From assembly GCA_963606965.1 (NCBI GenBank), contig CAVDAL010000095.1:1-15846 (forward strand): 15,846 nt of DNA, in the 5' to 3' direction. Position numbers and translations under genes: made by a program. Origin of the DNA: CAVDAL01 sp963606965 (GTDB lineage: Bacteria > Actinomycetota > Coriobacteriia > Coriobacteriales > QAMH01). The notes under the pieces were generated by a model. It had not been told where the DNA came from, searched no databases, and saw only the letters and a program-made list of their open reading frames with translations. Shown piece after piece: positions 7,801 to 15,830 of the stretch (positions are counted from its first letter, which is position 1; every line of letters begins with the position of its first letter).

Positions 7801-8295
7801 AGCCAGCAAGGCGGCAAAAATGCAAATGGAGATTCAAATTCTTCCGGCGGCATGGGTAATGATGAAGGCAAGACGCCTGGTACAACAAACCATAAAAATG
7901 GAACAAATACATTAGATGCAAAAGAAAGTGCGGGCGGTAAAGAAGGTGGCTCTGGTGGCGATGGAACAAACCAGGCTGGCAACCCATTTTATTTGCGCAA
8001 AATCGTCAGCAAAGATACAGGTTCTTACTATGTAGAAGACGTATCAAAACTCTTCGTGATATGCGTTTTGCTTGGCATAGGAATTGCATTGCTTGTTGGC
8101 GCAGCTCGTTCTGGCATTAGCTATGGCAGAAAATTGAGCATGGCAAATATGCCATATATGGGGGATTCTGCACCTGGCGCTGGCAGTGGCGGCGGCAGCT
8201 CCGGCGGCAATGGCAATGGTTTTGGTGGCAGCAATGCGCAAGATAATTCCGCAAAAATGCAAAATGACAACTTCCAAGATGAAAGAAGGTGGTAA
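4891..8295 (+). CDS. Exported Ig-like-repeat protein with Gly-rich stalk and C-terminal membrane anchor
   Basis: 1134 residues. Residues 1-40 look like a signal peptide (basic start, hydrophobic 19-35, likely cleavage SFA|QN). Residues 41-105 are low-complexity Ser/Gln/Gly/Asp. About 107-730 holds five tandem beta-rich, Ig-like (Big-type) units starting near 107, 242, 378, 492 and 613. They share an opening 'I.LYY.D' strand, a 'FT/WSDGT' turn, a W in most copies, and a 'G.VTA...G.G.V.V' closing strand. Residues 733-925 are a different domain with 'GVLTSYGFPLTSIVSEAGV' and 'DLLGTRYAYPNF'. It recalls cofactor-less sulfite-oxidase-fold domains of Gram-positive surface proteins (weak inference). 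Residues 930-1030 are an extreme Gly/Asp/Asn/Ser stalk, followed by one hydrophobic helix (1054-1072), an Arg, and a Gly/Asn-rich tail of about 60 residues that should be cytoplasmic. There is no LPXTG. It is the first gene of the operon; the next gene starts 2 nt after its stop. Confidence 0.85.
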   Translation: MGWKIRNLFDIKTIRRFFSGIFCIALSIVLMVGFLPTSFAQNSSTGQAQSSQTAEVDGQNSGNDSSQSGSQSDGDGSQQGADSQMSANEGDSGSEGGSDAGGDADAITSIKIFYRYVDTGDTEKQKRIEYKPNDSSTYPNLFDGRYIKLSATITFGDQSTLDIDESSDLWTWKIVNNVDDDGKALGTNLVVVNKDAEVESRDSGSGMSYLSYSLLQFPDYELDKANYLKVKVTATPAEKKKPKSIDLYYVDADHQEIRTDTKPLGTQYSSDELPSITTAGNNVQFYAKITFTDGTSMDTLNDAKAPGLPDFKWSTSGVVDYSGQTITKVIPKISDDGKVTAVGQGNGFINVKFSLTEYSKLEFDAQVRVSLDETSPYPTKIKLYMDEGLTKQYSSANKIILRSTQETTQFFTQVTWSDGTKTLATYGEVKYSIAGTVSSSGEEITDVLARVSQTGIIRPLQRGDGIVTIKVAYQGTESIYVYADVTIMDNAPQIMAMDMDYVDDQHTSKTAYNEKTGATPEIREKKGNVRLIPSIVYTSGVVASVTAANFDWSIEKTTTLKGKNTSETLATVNGGYVFATAKGDGIVYVRCTYKNSSAVTGLYKVEIRGNSERVWVKKVEVLDSKGKAYGDNSINLETYGIVQLYARVTYSDGTIKNTYKKDVVDDLVWGPSVMDGATIDETTGQFIATKTFQAARVTATVKGGGFYEQDVKGRVWIQIMKSTDEGGTPSDSLTISVVYEADYKEKKMKAKPVFTKTYTTSEVTSTFPMSYTTYTFSKGPSDVNGEYTKWGVLTSYGFPLTSIVSEAGVKSSDLLGFRFVTNDNYNPSAYSTDDLLGTRYAYPNFSIGIENGKPSSAGAYTVQTTLALNSFVDYDTDQKLSPGDYSKLSSKTRFRLCMGLTSTTGINTFDSARNVNQVVLIVKDGSYGYGGGDGKGDGSGNGGGDGDGSGDGKGSGGGNGDGNGNGNGGGSQQGGKNANGDSNSSGGMGNDEGKTPGTTNHKNGTNTLDAKESAGGKEGGSGGDGTNQAGNPFYLRKIVSKDTGSYYVEDVSKLFVICVLLGIGIALLVGAARSGISYGRKLSMANMPYMGDSAPGAGSGGGSSGGNGNGFGGSNAQDNSAKMQNDNFQDERRW
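7672..7815 (+). repeat. Degenerate GGC/GGN-rich coding repeat (Gly stalk)
   Basis: Imperfect reiterations of Gly codons alternate with Asp, Asn, Lys or Ser codons (GGC-GAY, GGC-AAY, GGC-AGC), including four successive GGC-AAT-type dipeptides near 7775. They encode the densest part of the Gly-rich stalk. Codon-level drift argues for old expansion, but the tract could still vary in length between strains. The opposite-strand open frames here are by-products of the codon bias. Confidence 0.75.
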
Positions 8296-8297
8296 TT

Positions 8298-11200
8298 ATG
8301 GCAAGCATTAGAAAACTTTTCGCAAAACGTGCAGTTATAATTAGTACCTGCTTAGTGCTTGTCTTTGGTGCTTTTGGCTTTGTTGGATATAGCTATGCAG
8401 ACGATTTGTCTGATCCATATGAAGCTGACATTTATTGGTTTTTAGATGACCAACGAGCAAGCCAATATGAAATTTATTCAACTGCTGAACTTTATGGCTT
8501 GGCGCAGCTTGTTAACGGTACTGCTACAAATCCATATACAGGGGATAGAATTCCTGCACAAAGTTTTAAGGGCGTCACGTTCGTGCAGGAAGAAAATTTG
8601 GTTTTGTGCAAACCAAGCAATCCACAGGAATGGGCTCCAATTGGCACAGCTAGCAGGCCATTTTCTGGAACATATGACGGCAATGGTCACACTTTGCGCG
8701 GCCTTACAATAACAAGCACATATCAATATGTTGGATTTTTTGGATATACATCAAGCACTTCATGCATTAAGAATTTGAGCTTAACATCTTCAAGTTTGTA
8801 TCAGTCATCAATCACTTTGACTACAGATAGTGAATTTATTGAATGCGTTGGTTCTTTGGTTGGATATGCAGGTGGCACTGTTGAAAATTGCAGTAGTAAA
8901 GTGCCCATTGACATCTATTCAATGACTCGAACAACAAAACAGCATACTTATGTTTTGTCATGCGTTGGCGGCTTGGCTGGTAAGGTCATTGGCAACCTTT
9001 CAGATTCAAGCTATTCAGGTTCTGGCGCTGGCATAACAATCAGAGTTACTGCAGATTCTTTTGGCGAAGACTTAAAGGTTTGCCATAGCATTGGCGGCGT
9101 TGTTGGCAGATATGGCGACCCAACAAACCATGGTGTAATCACAAACTGCTTCAATGGCGCAGATATTTGGGTTGCAACTCTTGGCTCTGGGGCAGAAGAT
9201 AACTGGGGCATTACAACATATGCTCGTTCATATTTTGTTGGCGGAGTTTGCGGCTATACAAATGGCAGCATTTATAATTCACATAATGGCGTTTATGATG
9301 GCTTGTCTGGCCGCGTTAAAGGCAAAGTTCAAACTTCTGCAATAGATTCAATTAGCGGCGAAAATCCAGAAAATCGTGGCGGCGACCAAGTCGGCGGCGT
9401 TGTTGGTTCTATTCGTGGTGAAAGCGATGACCCGCATAAATATAATGATGGCGACCCAGATGATGAAACATATATCCAAAATTGCTATAACTTGGGTGAA
9501 ACTGTTGGCGCTGTTGCTGTTGGTGGTGTGGCAGGTCAAGCTGGAGCATATTGTTATGTAACACAAAGCTATAATGGCATGGCAGATGATGAAGACATAG
9601 GTCATGTTGTTTCAACGCGTTGGAACAAACCATGCACTGGCGGCGTTCTTGGACAAGGGCGCGGCGGCAGCGTTAGTTATTGCGCAAATTATGCATTGAT
9701 TGAAAATACACAGACAGGCTATTACACAGCTGGCATTGTTGGTGTTTTATGGACAGCAGATGACTATCATGAACTTCAACCAGAAATGTATGCTTGTTTT
9801 AATTCTGGTCATGTTTATACAGCAAACCGCACAGAAGGTGCTGACTATCGTGAAGCTGGCATATGCGGCAATAATGAAGGCTACATTCATGACTGTGTCA
9901 TGCTCTATGGCACTGTTCCATATCATGACAATTCCCCAATTGGTTCAAATGACTGGGGCTTAACAGCAAACTTGAATGTTTTAACAATGGAAGAAATGCA
10001 AACTTCTGAATGTGCAGCAATGCTTAATGAATCAAATAATGGTTCATGGGATGTCTATTGGTATATCAATGGCGGTTATCCTGTTTTGAATGTTTGGGAA
10101 GATGCTGATTCTGTAACAGAGCTTTCTGCCGACCTTATTGCAAGTGTCGACATTATTGAAGAAGCTGGATATTTAGGCCCAACAATTGAGCCTAGTCCAA
10201 CATTGCGCATTACGTTAACTTCAGGGCGCATTTTGTGGCAAAATACTGATTTTTATGTTGTTCCGCAAAAAGGTGCTGTGGAAGTCACACGTGAAACTGA
10301 AACTCCATATAGCGCAACAATTGTTGGCATTGGCAGGTTTAGCGGCACTGTTGAAAATGTCTGCAAATATGGCATTGGCAAGGGTGACTTGAGCAATGCA
10401 ACAATTGCTGCTAAGTCTGGCAAATATAGCAATGGCAAGTCTGTTTATCCTTCTGATGTTCGCTTAATTATGGGCGGCGGGGAAGTCGACAAAGATAGCT
10501 ATTCATATAGAATATATGATTACAACACAAGTTCGCTTACGGGCAAAGGCATGCATTATGTAGTCTATGATAGTGAAGGCTATGTAATTTTTAGTGGTAG
10601 TAGTGAATTTGTTCCAATAAGCCAAGCTACATTGACTGGCGACTATGTTTTGTATGACAGAGATAAATCAAAAATCTCGGATTCTGATGGCAATGTTTAC
10701 AGCCCAGACAGCGGTGCAAAAATCTCTGGAACATATGCATGTTCAGTATATAAAAATGGCACACCTGCTGGTTATGTAATTGAAGCAACAGCAAATAGTG
10801 CTGCTATTAAATTTACTGGCTCAACAACTGGATATTATAGTGTTTCTGCTGCTAGCTTGCGCGATGATGTTTCCATTGAAGAAATTAAATGCGGCGGCAA
10901 AACTTGGTATTGGGATAACGAACGCTCAATTATGTATGCTTTGGATGAGCAGGGCAATGTTGACCCTGACGGCTGCTGGGTCACATTCACAGGCGAACAG
11001 ATGAATCCAACATTCAAGCTTTCTTATCTTGGGAAAGAGCTTACAGAAGGCGATGAATATCGCACTGTCTATGGCGACCCGAATGATGGCGACTACAACC
11101 AAGTGCTTTATGGAATAAATACATCTGCTACAACTGAAGATACAGAAGATACAGACGGAATTAAGAACGGATTTACAATTCGCTCAAATGATTCAACTCG

Positions 11201-13391
11201 TTTTTCAAGCTATGTTCAGACTGAATTCACAATTAAGCCTGCAAAGTTTGAAGATTGCGACATCAGCATTCCAACAACAAATTATGCATTTAATGGTTCA
11301 TATATCATTCCAGATATTAAAGTGACTTTGAACGGAGTGACACTAAAAGAAAACCGCGACTATAAAATTAAATTTACGAATAATTTATATCGCGGCACAG
11401 CTAAATATACAATTACTGCTATGAACAATTTGTCTGGCGGCAAGCAGACAACATATACAGGCACATTCACAATTGGCGACGGCATTGATATCAGCCAATA
11501 TTCATTGGATAAGATTGATAATCCAACATATAACTTTGGTGAAGAGCCATTTGCAAAGATTGCTATTCGCTATAAGAGTGGCGAAAAAGCAGGGGAACTT
11601 GTCCCGCTTAAAGAAGGCAAAGATTATACTGTCTCATTCAGTTCATGTGCTTTAGGCAAATCAACTGTAACAGTAAAAGGTGCTGGCGAATATACAGGCA
11701 CGCTAACTCAAGACATTACAATCTTGCGACTTGATGTAAATGATGACAAATACAACCAGGTGCGAGTTGAATATCAAGACATGACATATGGCACGTGGGC
11801 ACCTGACTATGATTCAACACTGCCAAGATATAATATTTCTACATCTTGCCCTGTTGTCAGTGTGAAGATGTATCCAATCATTGATTGGGGAAATGAAGAA
11901 AATAATTACACACCAACATATTCAGATAAACCAATGAATTCAAGAACATATAACACGCTTACTGGAACAATTGGCGCATATTATTTTGATGATAGCGGCA
12001 AGCAGGTTACACATAAGACGGCGCAAGTTGGAACAATACATACAGAGCTTCGCTTTGAAATCAAAGAAAGCGATGGATATATGTATGGCTGCAGTGGCAC
12101 TTTGAAGCACGATGTGCAACTCACGCAGCCGGTGGATTTGTCAGATGAAAATAATGTTACTTGGCAGATTGGCGACTGCGAATATACAGATAAGGGCAGC
12201 AGCCAAGACCCAACAAAGCATGTTTACAATGGGCAAGCTCATGAACCTGTATATGGCATAAATAAAGGTTCTGGCAACAAGCTTGTTGAAGGCGTCGACT
12301 ATACAGTTGAATATAAAGAAAATGTAAATGTTGGTGTTGCAGAATATACAGTCACAGCTGTGGAGGGCAGCAAATATACAGGCACATATTCAAGCACATT
12401 CCCAATTATTGCTTATGACTTGTCTACTGGCGCAAGCATTACCCGCATTAAAAATCAACAATATACAGGTTTTGATATTGAGCCAAAGCCTGCTGTCTAT
12501 GTTGGCAATACAAAGCTTGTTGAAGGCAAAGATTATACTCTTGCATATATGAACAATAAGACTTTGGGCACAGGGCGTGTTTATGTAACAGGCATGGGCA
12601 ATTATGGTGGCAGGACGTCTGCAATATTTAGCATTGTTGGCAATGTTTGGGAAATCACAAGTGACTGTGTTGCAGACATTCCAGATTATCAATATACAGG
12701 CTCGACGATAACTCCAGTTTTAAAGGTTGTTGTTGATGCTGTAACGCTGAAGAAAGACACAGATTATATTGTTTCTGTTCAAAGCGCAAAAGAGCTTGGC
12801 ACAGCAACAGTCACAATTGAAGGCATTGGTAAATATACAGGAGTTGTGCAAAAGCAATTCAATATTGTTCAGTCCGATGTTGCAGCAGCCACAGTTAAAC
12901 TGTCTTCATCAAGTTTTTATTATGATGGCAAATCGAAAAAGCCAACTGTTGCTATAGTGAAAAGTGGTCGCACGCTTGTAAGTGGCACAGATTATAGCTT
13001 GACTTATATGAATAATACATTCATTGGCACTGGCAAAGTAACCATTAAAGGCAAGGGTAATTATAAAGGCTCTAAAACAATGACATTTACAATTTCACTT
13101 AAAGGCACAACCATCAAAAAAGTTAAAGGTGCTAAAAAGAAGTTCACCATAACTTGGAATAAGCAAATGGACCAGACAAATGGATATCAAATTCGTTATT
13201 CCTTGAAAAAGAATATGAAAAAGTCAAAGACGAAGACAAAAACCATTAAGTCTATTACTGCAACAAAGTTAGTGGTGAAAAAGCTTAAAGCTAAGAAGAA
13301 ATATTATGTACAAATTCGTACATATAAACAGCTTGGCTCGAAATATTATTATTCATCATGGTCAAAGAAAAAGACTGTGAAGACAAAATAG
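8298..13391 (+). CDS. Giant secreted protein: GLUG beta-helix repeats, YTG-type Ig-like repeats and Fn3
   Basis: 1697 residues from ATG 8298. This start is chosen because AGAAGGTGG (8284-8292) is 5 nt upstream; an in-frame GTG at 8289 would overlap the previous stop. Signal peptide 1-34, likely cleavage SYA|DD. Residues 60-590 are a right-handed beta-helix-like region opening with PIGTASRPFSGTYDGNGHTL and carrying about eight GLUG-type units (VGGLAGKV, VGGVVGRY, VGGVCGYT, VGGVVGSI, VGGVAGQA, TGGVLGQG, TAGIVGVL, EAGICGNN), each paired with an 'NCYN/NCFNG'-like Cys line. From about 617 to 1601 come Ig-like units, the clearest near 980, 1060, 1278, 1372, 1449 and 1525, with the pattern YxG..I.P...V..G..L..G.DYT..Y.NN...G...VT..G.GNY.G. 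Residues 1602-1697 are a Lys-rich Fn3 domain ending in SSWSKKKTVKTK. No LPXTG, membrane helix or S-layer anchor is seen, so it is probably secreted or held by charge or by a partner. Role: adhesion or ligand capture (inference). Confidence 0.87.
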   Translation: MASIRKLFAKRAVIISTCLVLVFGAFGFVGYSYADDLSDPYEADIYWFLDDQRASQYEIYSTAELYGLAQLVNGTATNPYTGDRIPAQSFKGVTFVQEENLVLCKPSNPQEWAPIGTASRPFSGTYDGNGHTLRGLTITSTYQYVGFFGYTSSTSCIKNLSLTSSSLYQSSITLTTDSEFIECVGSLVGYAGGTVENCSSKVPIDIYSMTRTTKQHTYVLSCVGGLAGKVIGNLSDSSYSGSGAGITIRVTADSFGEDLKVCHSIGGVVGRYGDPTNHGVITNCFNGADIWVATLGSGAEDNWGITTYARSYFVGGVCGYTNGSIYNSHNGVYDGLSGRVKGKVQTSAIDSISGENPENRGGDQVGGVVGSIRGESDDPHKYNDGDPDDETYIQNCYNLGETVGAVAVGGVAGQAGAYCYVTQSYNGMADDEDIGHVVSTRWNKPCTGGVLGQGRGGSVSYCANYALIENTQTGYYTAGIVGVLWTADDYHELQPEMYACFNSGHVYTANRTEGADYREAGICGNNEGYIHDCVMLYGTVPYHDNSPIGSNDWGLTANLNVLTMEEMQTSECAAMLNESNNGSWDVYWYINGGYPVLNVWEDADSVTELSADLIASVDIIEEAGYLGPTIEPSPTLRITLTSGRILWQNTDFYVVPQKGAVEVTRETETPYSATIVGIGRFSGTVENVCKYGIGKGDLSNATIAAKSGKYSNGKSVYPSDVRLIMGGGEVDKDSYSYRIYDYNTSSLTGKGMHYVVYDSEGYVIFSGSSEFVPISQATLTGDYVLYDRDKSKISDSDGNVYSPDSGAKISGTYACSVYKNGTPAGYVIEATANSAAIKFTGSTTGYYSVSAASLRDDVSIEEIKCGGKTWYWDNERSIMYALDEQGNVDPDGCWVTFTGEQMNPTFKLSYLGKELTEGDEYRTVYGDPNDGDYNQVLYGINTSATTEDTEDTDGIKNGFTIRSNDSTRFSSYVQTEFTIKPAKFEDCDISIPTTNYAFNGSYIIPDIKVTLNGVTLKENRDYKIKFTNNLYRGTAKYTITAMNNLSGGKQTTYTGTFTIGDGIDISQYSLDKIDNPTYNFGEEPFAKIAIRYKSGEKAGELVPLKEGKDYTVSFSSCALGKSTVTVKGAGEYTGTLTQDITILRLDVNDDKYNQVRVEYQDMTYGTWAPDYDSTLPRYNISTSCPVVSVKMYPIIDWGNEENNYTPTYSDKPMNSRTYNTLTGTIGAYYFDDSGKQVTHKTAQVGTIHTELRFEIKESDGYMYGCSGTLKHDVQLTQPVDLSDENNVTWQIGDCEYTDKGSSQDPTKHVYNGQAHEPVYGINKGSGNKLVEGVDYTVEYKENVNVGVAEYTVTAVEGSKYTGTYSSTFPIIAYDLSTGASITRIKNQQYTGFDIEPKPAVYVGNTKLVEGKDYTLAYMNNKTLGTGRVYVTGMGNYGGRTSAIFSIVGNVWEITSDCVADIPDYQYTGSTITPVLKVVVDAVTLKKDTDYIVSVQSAKELGTATVTIEGIGKYTGVVQKQFNIVQSDVAAATVKLSSSSFYYDGKSKKPTVAIVKSGRTLVSGTDYSLTYMNNTFIGTGKVTIKGKGNYKGSKTMTFTISLKGTTIKKVKGAKKKFTITWNKQMDQTNGYQIRYSLKKNMKKSKTKTKTIKSITATKLVVKKLKAKKKYYVQIRTYKQLGSKYYYSSWSKKKTVKTK

Positions 13392-13423
13392 CAATATTGT
13401 TGGATTCAAAAGGAAAAGGATAA

Positions 13424-14620
13424 GTGGATAAACAAGAAGAAAATTTAAATGCAGAGCTAAAAGCCAAGGGCAGGGCGGGCGAGTTTTCACGCCGCGACTT
13501 TTTAAAGACTCTTGGGCTTTTAGCTGGCAGTTCGCTTTTTGCATCCGGTGCAGTATTCAGTGCATCTGGTTGCAGCGGCGAAGAAGCAATGAATAAGCTT
13601 ACAGATGTTTCAGGCTTGGAACAAGAAAAGCGTACGGTCACAGACGATGCAGGCCGTGAAGTTGAAATTCCAGCAAAAGCGGACGTGGAAAAAGTTTTTG
13701 CAACTTCAGCTTTGGCACAATTTTTCTTATTTACTCTTGATTGGGAAAAGCTAGGCGCTGTCACATCGTCTTTCAGTAAGGAAGATCAGCAATATCTGCC
13801 AAGTGAAATTGCAGATTTGCCAAGGCTTGGTTCATGGACAAGTAATACTTTAAGCGCAGAAAGTTTAATGCTTGAAGATATTCAAATTGTATTTTCAATA
13901 TCTGCTGTGGAACTTACAAAGCAAAATATTGATGATGCAGAAAAATTGCAAGACCAATCTGGCGTGCCTGTAATTTTGATTGATGGTTCAATGGATAAAA
14001 CAGTACATGCATATGAATTCTTGGGTGAATGCATTGGCTCTGATGATCGCGCAAAAGAATTGGCAGATTATTGCAATAAAATCTATGAAGATGTAACAGC
14101 TGCTGTTGGTTCTATTCCAGATGCTCAAAAGCGCCAGTTCTATTATGCGGAAGGCACATCTGGTTTAACAAGCAAGGCTGAAGGCAACCAACACGTTGTT
14201 GCTTTTGAATTAGCTGGCGGCAAAAATGTTGTTCAAGTTGAAACAGCAGCAGAAGCAATGGATTCTGTTACAGTTTCAAGGGAACAGCTGCTGCAATGGA
14301 ATCCGGAAACAATTTTTGCACAGAGCTTTGATGATGGCGGTGCAGATGAAGTCATTCGTGAATCTGACGACTGGAGCAGCATTACAGCTGTGAAAAAGGG
14401 TCAAGTTTATACATTGCCAAGTGTTCCATTTACATGGGTTGATAAACCTTCAGCTGCAAATAGATTTCTTGGTGTGCAATGGCTGGCAAATTTGTTTTAT
14501 CCAGACAAGTACAAAATTGATATTGTTAAGACTGTAAAAGAATATTACAGCCTGTTTTATTCGGTCGAGATTACTGATGAAGAAGCTAAAGGCTTCCTTG
14601 GTAATTCATATAAAGCTTAA
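13424..14620 (+). CDS. Tat-type lipoprotein, iron/siderophore/cobalamin ABC-type substrate-binding protein
   Basis: 398 residues from GTG 13424, with AGGAAAAGGA just upstream (13411-13420). The N-terminus has a twin-arginine signal SRRDFLK (22-28), a hydrophobic stretch and Cys50 in ASGC. It is lipobox-like, but with Ala instead of Leu at -3, so it is likely a Tat-exported lipoprotein. The mature part is a periplasmic-binding protein of the PF01497 (BtuF/FepB) type: RTVTDDAGREVEIP opens it, followed by a long linking helix (KELADYCNKIYEDV), EQLLQWNPETIF, an AVKKGQVYTLPS strand and VDKPSAANRFLGVQWLANLFYP. This family binds iron-siderophore, haem, cobalamin or metal complexes for import; the ligand is not determinable here. 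No permease or ATPase gene lies in the window; they may follow downstream, or the protein may serve the ExbB/DUF2149 unit. It lies 32 nt after the giant secreted protein and 36 nt before the proton-channel gene. Confidence 0.9.
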   Translation: MDKQEENLNAELKAKGRAGEFSRRDFLKTLGLLAGSSLFASGAVFSASGCSGEEAMNKLTDVSGLEQEKRTVTDDAGREVEIPAKADVEKVFATSALAQFFLFTLDWEKLGAVTSSFSKEDQQYLPSEIADLPRLGSWTSNTLSAESLMLEDIQIVFSISAVELTKQNIDDAEKLQDQSGVPVILIDGSMDKTVHAYEFLGECIGSDDRAKELADYCNKIYEDVTAAVGSIPDAQKRQFYYAEGTSGLTSKAEGNQHVVAFELAGGKNVVQVETAAEAMDSVTVSREQLLQWNPETIFAQSFDDGGADEVIRESDDWSSITAVKKGQVYTLPSVPFTWVDKPSAANRFLGVQWLANLFYPDKYKIDIVKTVKEYYSLFYSVEITDEEAKGFLGNSYKA

Positions 14621-14656
14621 ATATGAGCTGAAACTTTTGAAAGGGGTTTAGCTAAA

Positions 14657-15436
14657 GTGTCATTTTCAACATTCATTTCAACTCTTGAGGTAGTCATTCA
14701 AAACGTCTTGCACATTGTTGCGCAATTCTTGCTTATCCCAGTTATGATTTGCCTCCTTTTGCTTATTTTGGCTTCTTTATATTTCATTGGTGCAACAATT
14801 GTCGAATTTTTTGCAGAACGTTCACACTTCAAGCGCAATGCTCCAAAGGACATAAATGCAATTCATGATGCTTCATATGAAGATGTAGCGCAAGTTATTG
14901 TTAATACTGGTTTGCTTGGACCTCAAAAGCAAGCTCTTGAAATTGTCGCTCGCAACATGGGCTTGCCTGATGACGATTTATTCGCTTTAGCTAAGGCAGA
15001 AGTTCAGCGTGTTGATGAAAGATATCAGCGCATTGTTAAGCGCACAGACTTGTTAACAAAGATTGCTCCAATGCTTGGCTTGATGTGTACTCTTATTCCT
15101 TTAGGCCCTGGCATTGTTGCTATGGGTCAAGGCGACACAGCAACTCTTTCAACATCGCTTCTTGTCGCATTCGATGGTACTGTTGCAGGCTTGGTTGCAG
15201 CTGTTGTTTCAATGATTGTTTCAAACATTCGCAAACGCTGGTATGCTCAATATTTAAGCTCTATTGAAGCTTTGATGACAAGTCTTCTTTCAAAGGCTGA
15301 AATTGCCCGCCAAGAAGGCGTTGTTTTGCCACACAACTTCACACAGCAAGACTTGGAAGAACTCAGGAAGAAATATCGTCAAACTAGCAAACCTGTTAAT
15401 GACAATAGCAAGCCTTCTGAAGTGGAGAGTGCATAA
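14657..15436 (+). CDS. MotA/TolQ/ExbB-family proton channel subunit
   Basis: 259 residues from GTG 14657, with GAAAGGGG about 10 nt upstream. Three membrane segments are visible (about 20-49, 135-155 and 163-190), with a cytoplasmic charged loop between the first two and a charged C-terminal tail, as in ExbB/TolQ. Helix 2 reads APMLGLMCTLIPLGPG (137-152), helix 3 AFDGTVAGLVAAV (171-183). T145 and T175 sit where ExbB/TolQ carry the conserved pore threonines (E. coli ExbB T148 and T181). Subunits of this family form a pentameric channel that uses proton flow to drive a partner such as ExbD/TonB, TolR or MotB. Paralogues with this 'LIPLGPG' signature usually pair with DUF2149 rather than classical ExbD, as here (3-nt gap). 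ATP-independent energisation of an envelope process is well supported; the driven partner is unknown. Confidence 0.92.
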   Translation: MSFSTFISTLEVVIQNVLHIVAQFLLIPVMICLLLLILASLYFIGATIVEFFAERSHFKRNAPKDINAIHDASYEDVAQVIVNTGLLGPQKQALEIVARNMGLPDDDLFALAKAEVQRVDERYQRIVKRTDLLTKIAPMLGLMCTLIPLGPGIVAMGQGDTATLSTSLLVAFDGTVAGLVAAVVSMIVSNIRKRWYAQYLSSIEALMTSLLSKAEIARQEGVVLPHNFTQQDLEELRKKYRQTSKPVNDNSKPSEVESA

Positions 15437-15439
15437 GTC

Positions 15440-15817
15440 ATGAGCAGGCACGATTTTAATTCCAGGGGTAGCTTTACAGGCAACTCTTACTTGGAAGAAG
15501 AAGATGCAGACCCACGTGTTGGTTTGGTTAACTTGGCCGATGTTATGCTCGTTTTTGCTTGCGGCTTAATGCTGGCTTTGGTTGCTTACTGGAACTTAGA
15601 CGTTAGCGCAATGCAGCAAGTCACTGAAACTGACTCAATGGAAGAAGTTGAAAATGTTGAAGAACTTGATTCTGCAACAGGCGGCGATTCTTACCAAGAC
15701 ATGGGGCGCGTTTATAAAGATCCAAAGACGGGCACAATGTATCTGCTTTCCAAAGAAGATGAAGAAAAAATTAAACAAGGGCAAGATGCTTCAGAAGTAG
15801 GCGAAGAAATAAAATAG
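15440..15817 (+). CDS. DUF2149 protein, ExbD-like partner of the proton channel
   Basis: 125 residues. A short cytoplasmic, acidic N-terminus ends in DPRVGLVNLADVMLVF, then one hydrophobic helix (about 33-51) and an acidic extracytoplasmic part with GRVYKDPKTGTMYLLSKEDEEKI. The DPxxGLxNLxDVxLVFxxGLM block is the DUF2149 hallmark. The helix start ADVMLVF aligns by eye with the ExbD/TolR helix (IDVMLVLLIIFM), placing D34 where ExbD carries its proton-carrying aspartate (D25 in E. coli). The C-terminal part is shorter than the periplasmic domain of ExbD and is probably not a peptidoglycan-binding OmpA-like domain. ATG 15440 follows GGAGAG (15424-15429) and lies 3 nt after the channel gene, implying translational coupling. 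Confidence 0.9.
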   Translation: MSRHDFNSRGSFTGNSYLEEEDADPRVGLVNLADVMLVFACGLMLALVAYWNLDVSAMQQVTETDSMEEVENVEELDSATGGDSYQDMGRVYKDPKTGTMYLLSKEDEEKIKQGQDASEVGEEIK

Positions 15818-15830
15818 AGGGTAAGCTGTT

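Noticed and set aside
7655..7987. Long opposite-strand frames over the Gly-rich coding tract (Pro/Ser- and His/Cys-rich)
   Set aside because: They are mirror images of the GGC-rich codons on the coding strand and have no start signals or family features.
8289..8297. GTG 8289 as the start of the giant secreted protein
   Set aside because: It would place the start inside the AGAAGGTGG Shine-Dalgarno, which is ideally spaced for ATG 8298.
13291..13764. 157-codon minus-strand frame covering the junction of the giant secreted protein and lipoprotein genes
   Set aside because: It is antisense to two well-supported genes and to the Tat signal, and has no recognisable domain or Shine-Dalgarno.
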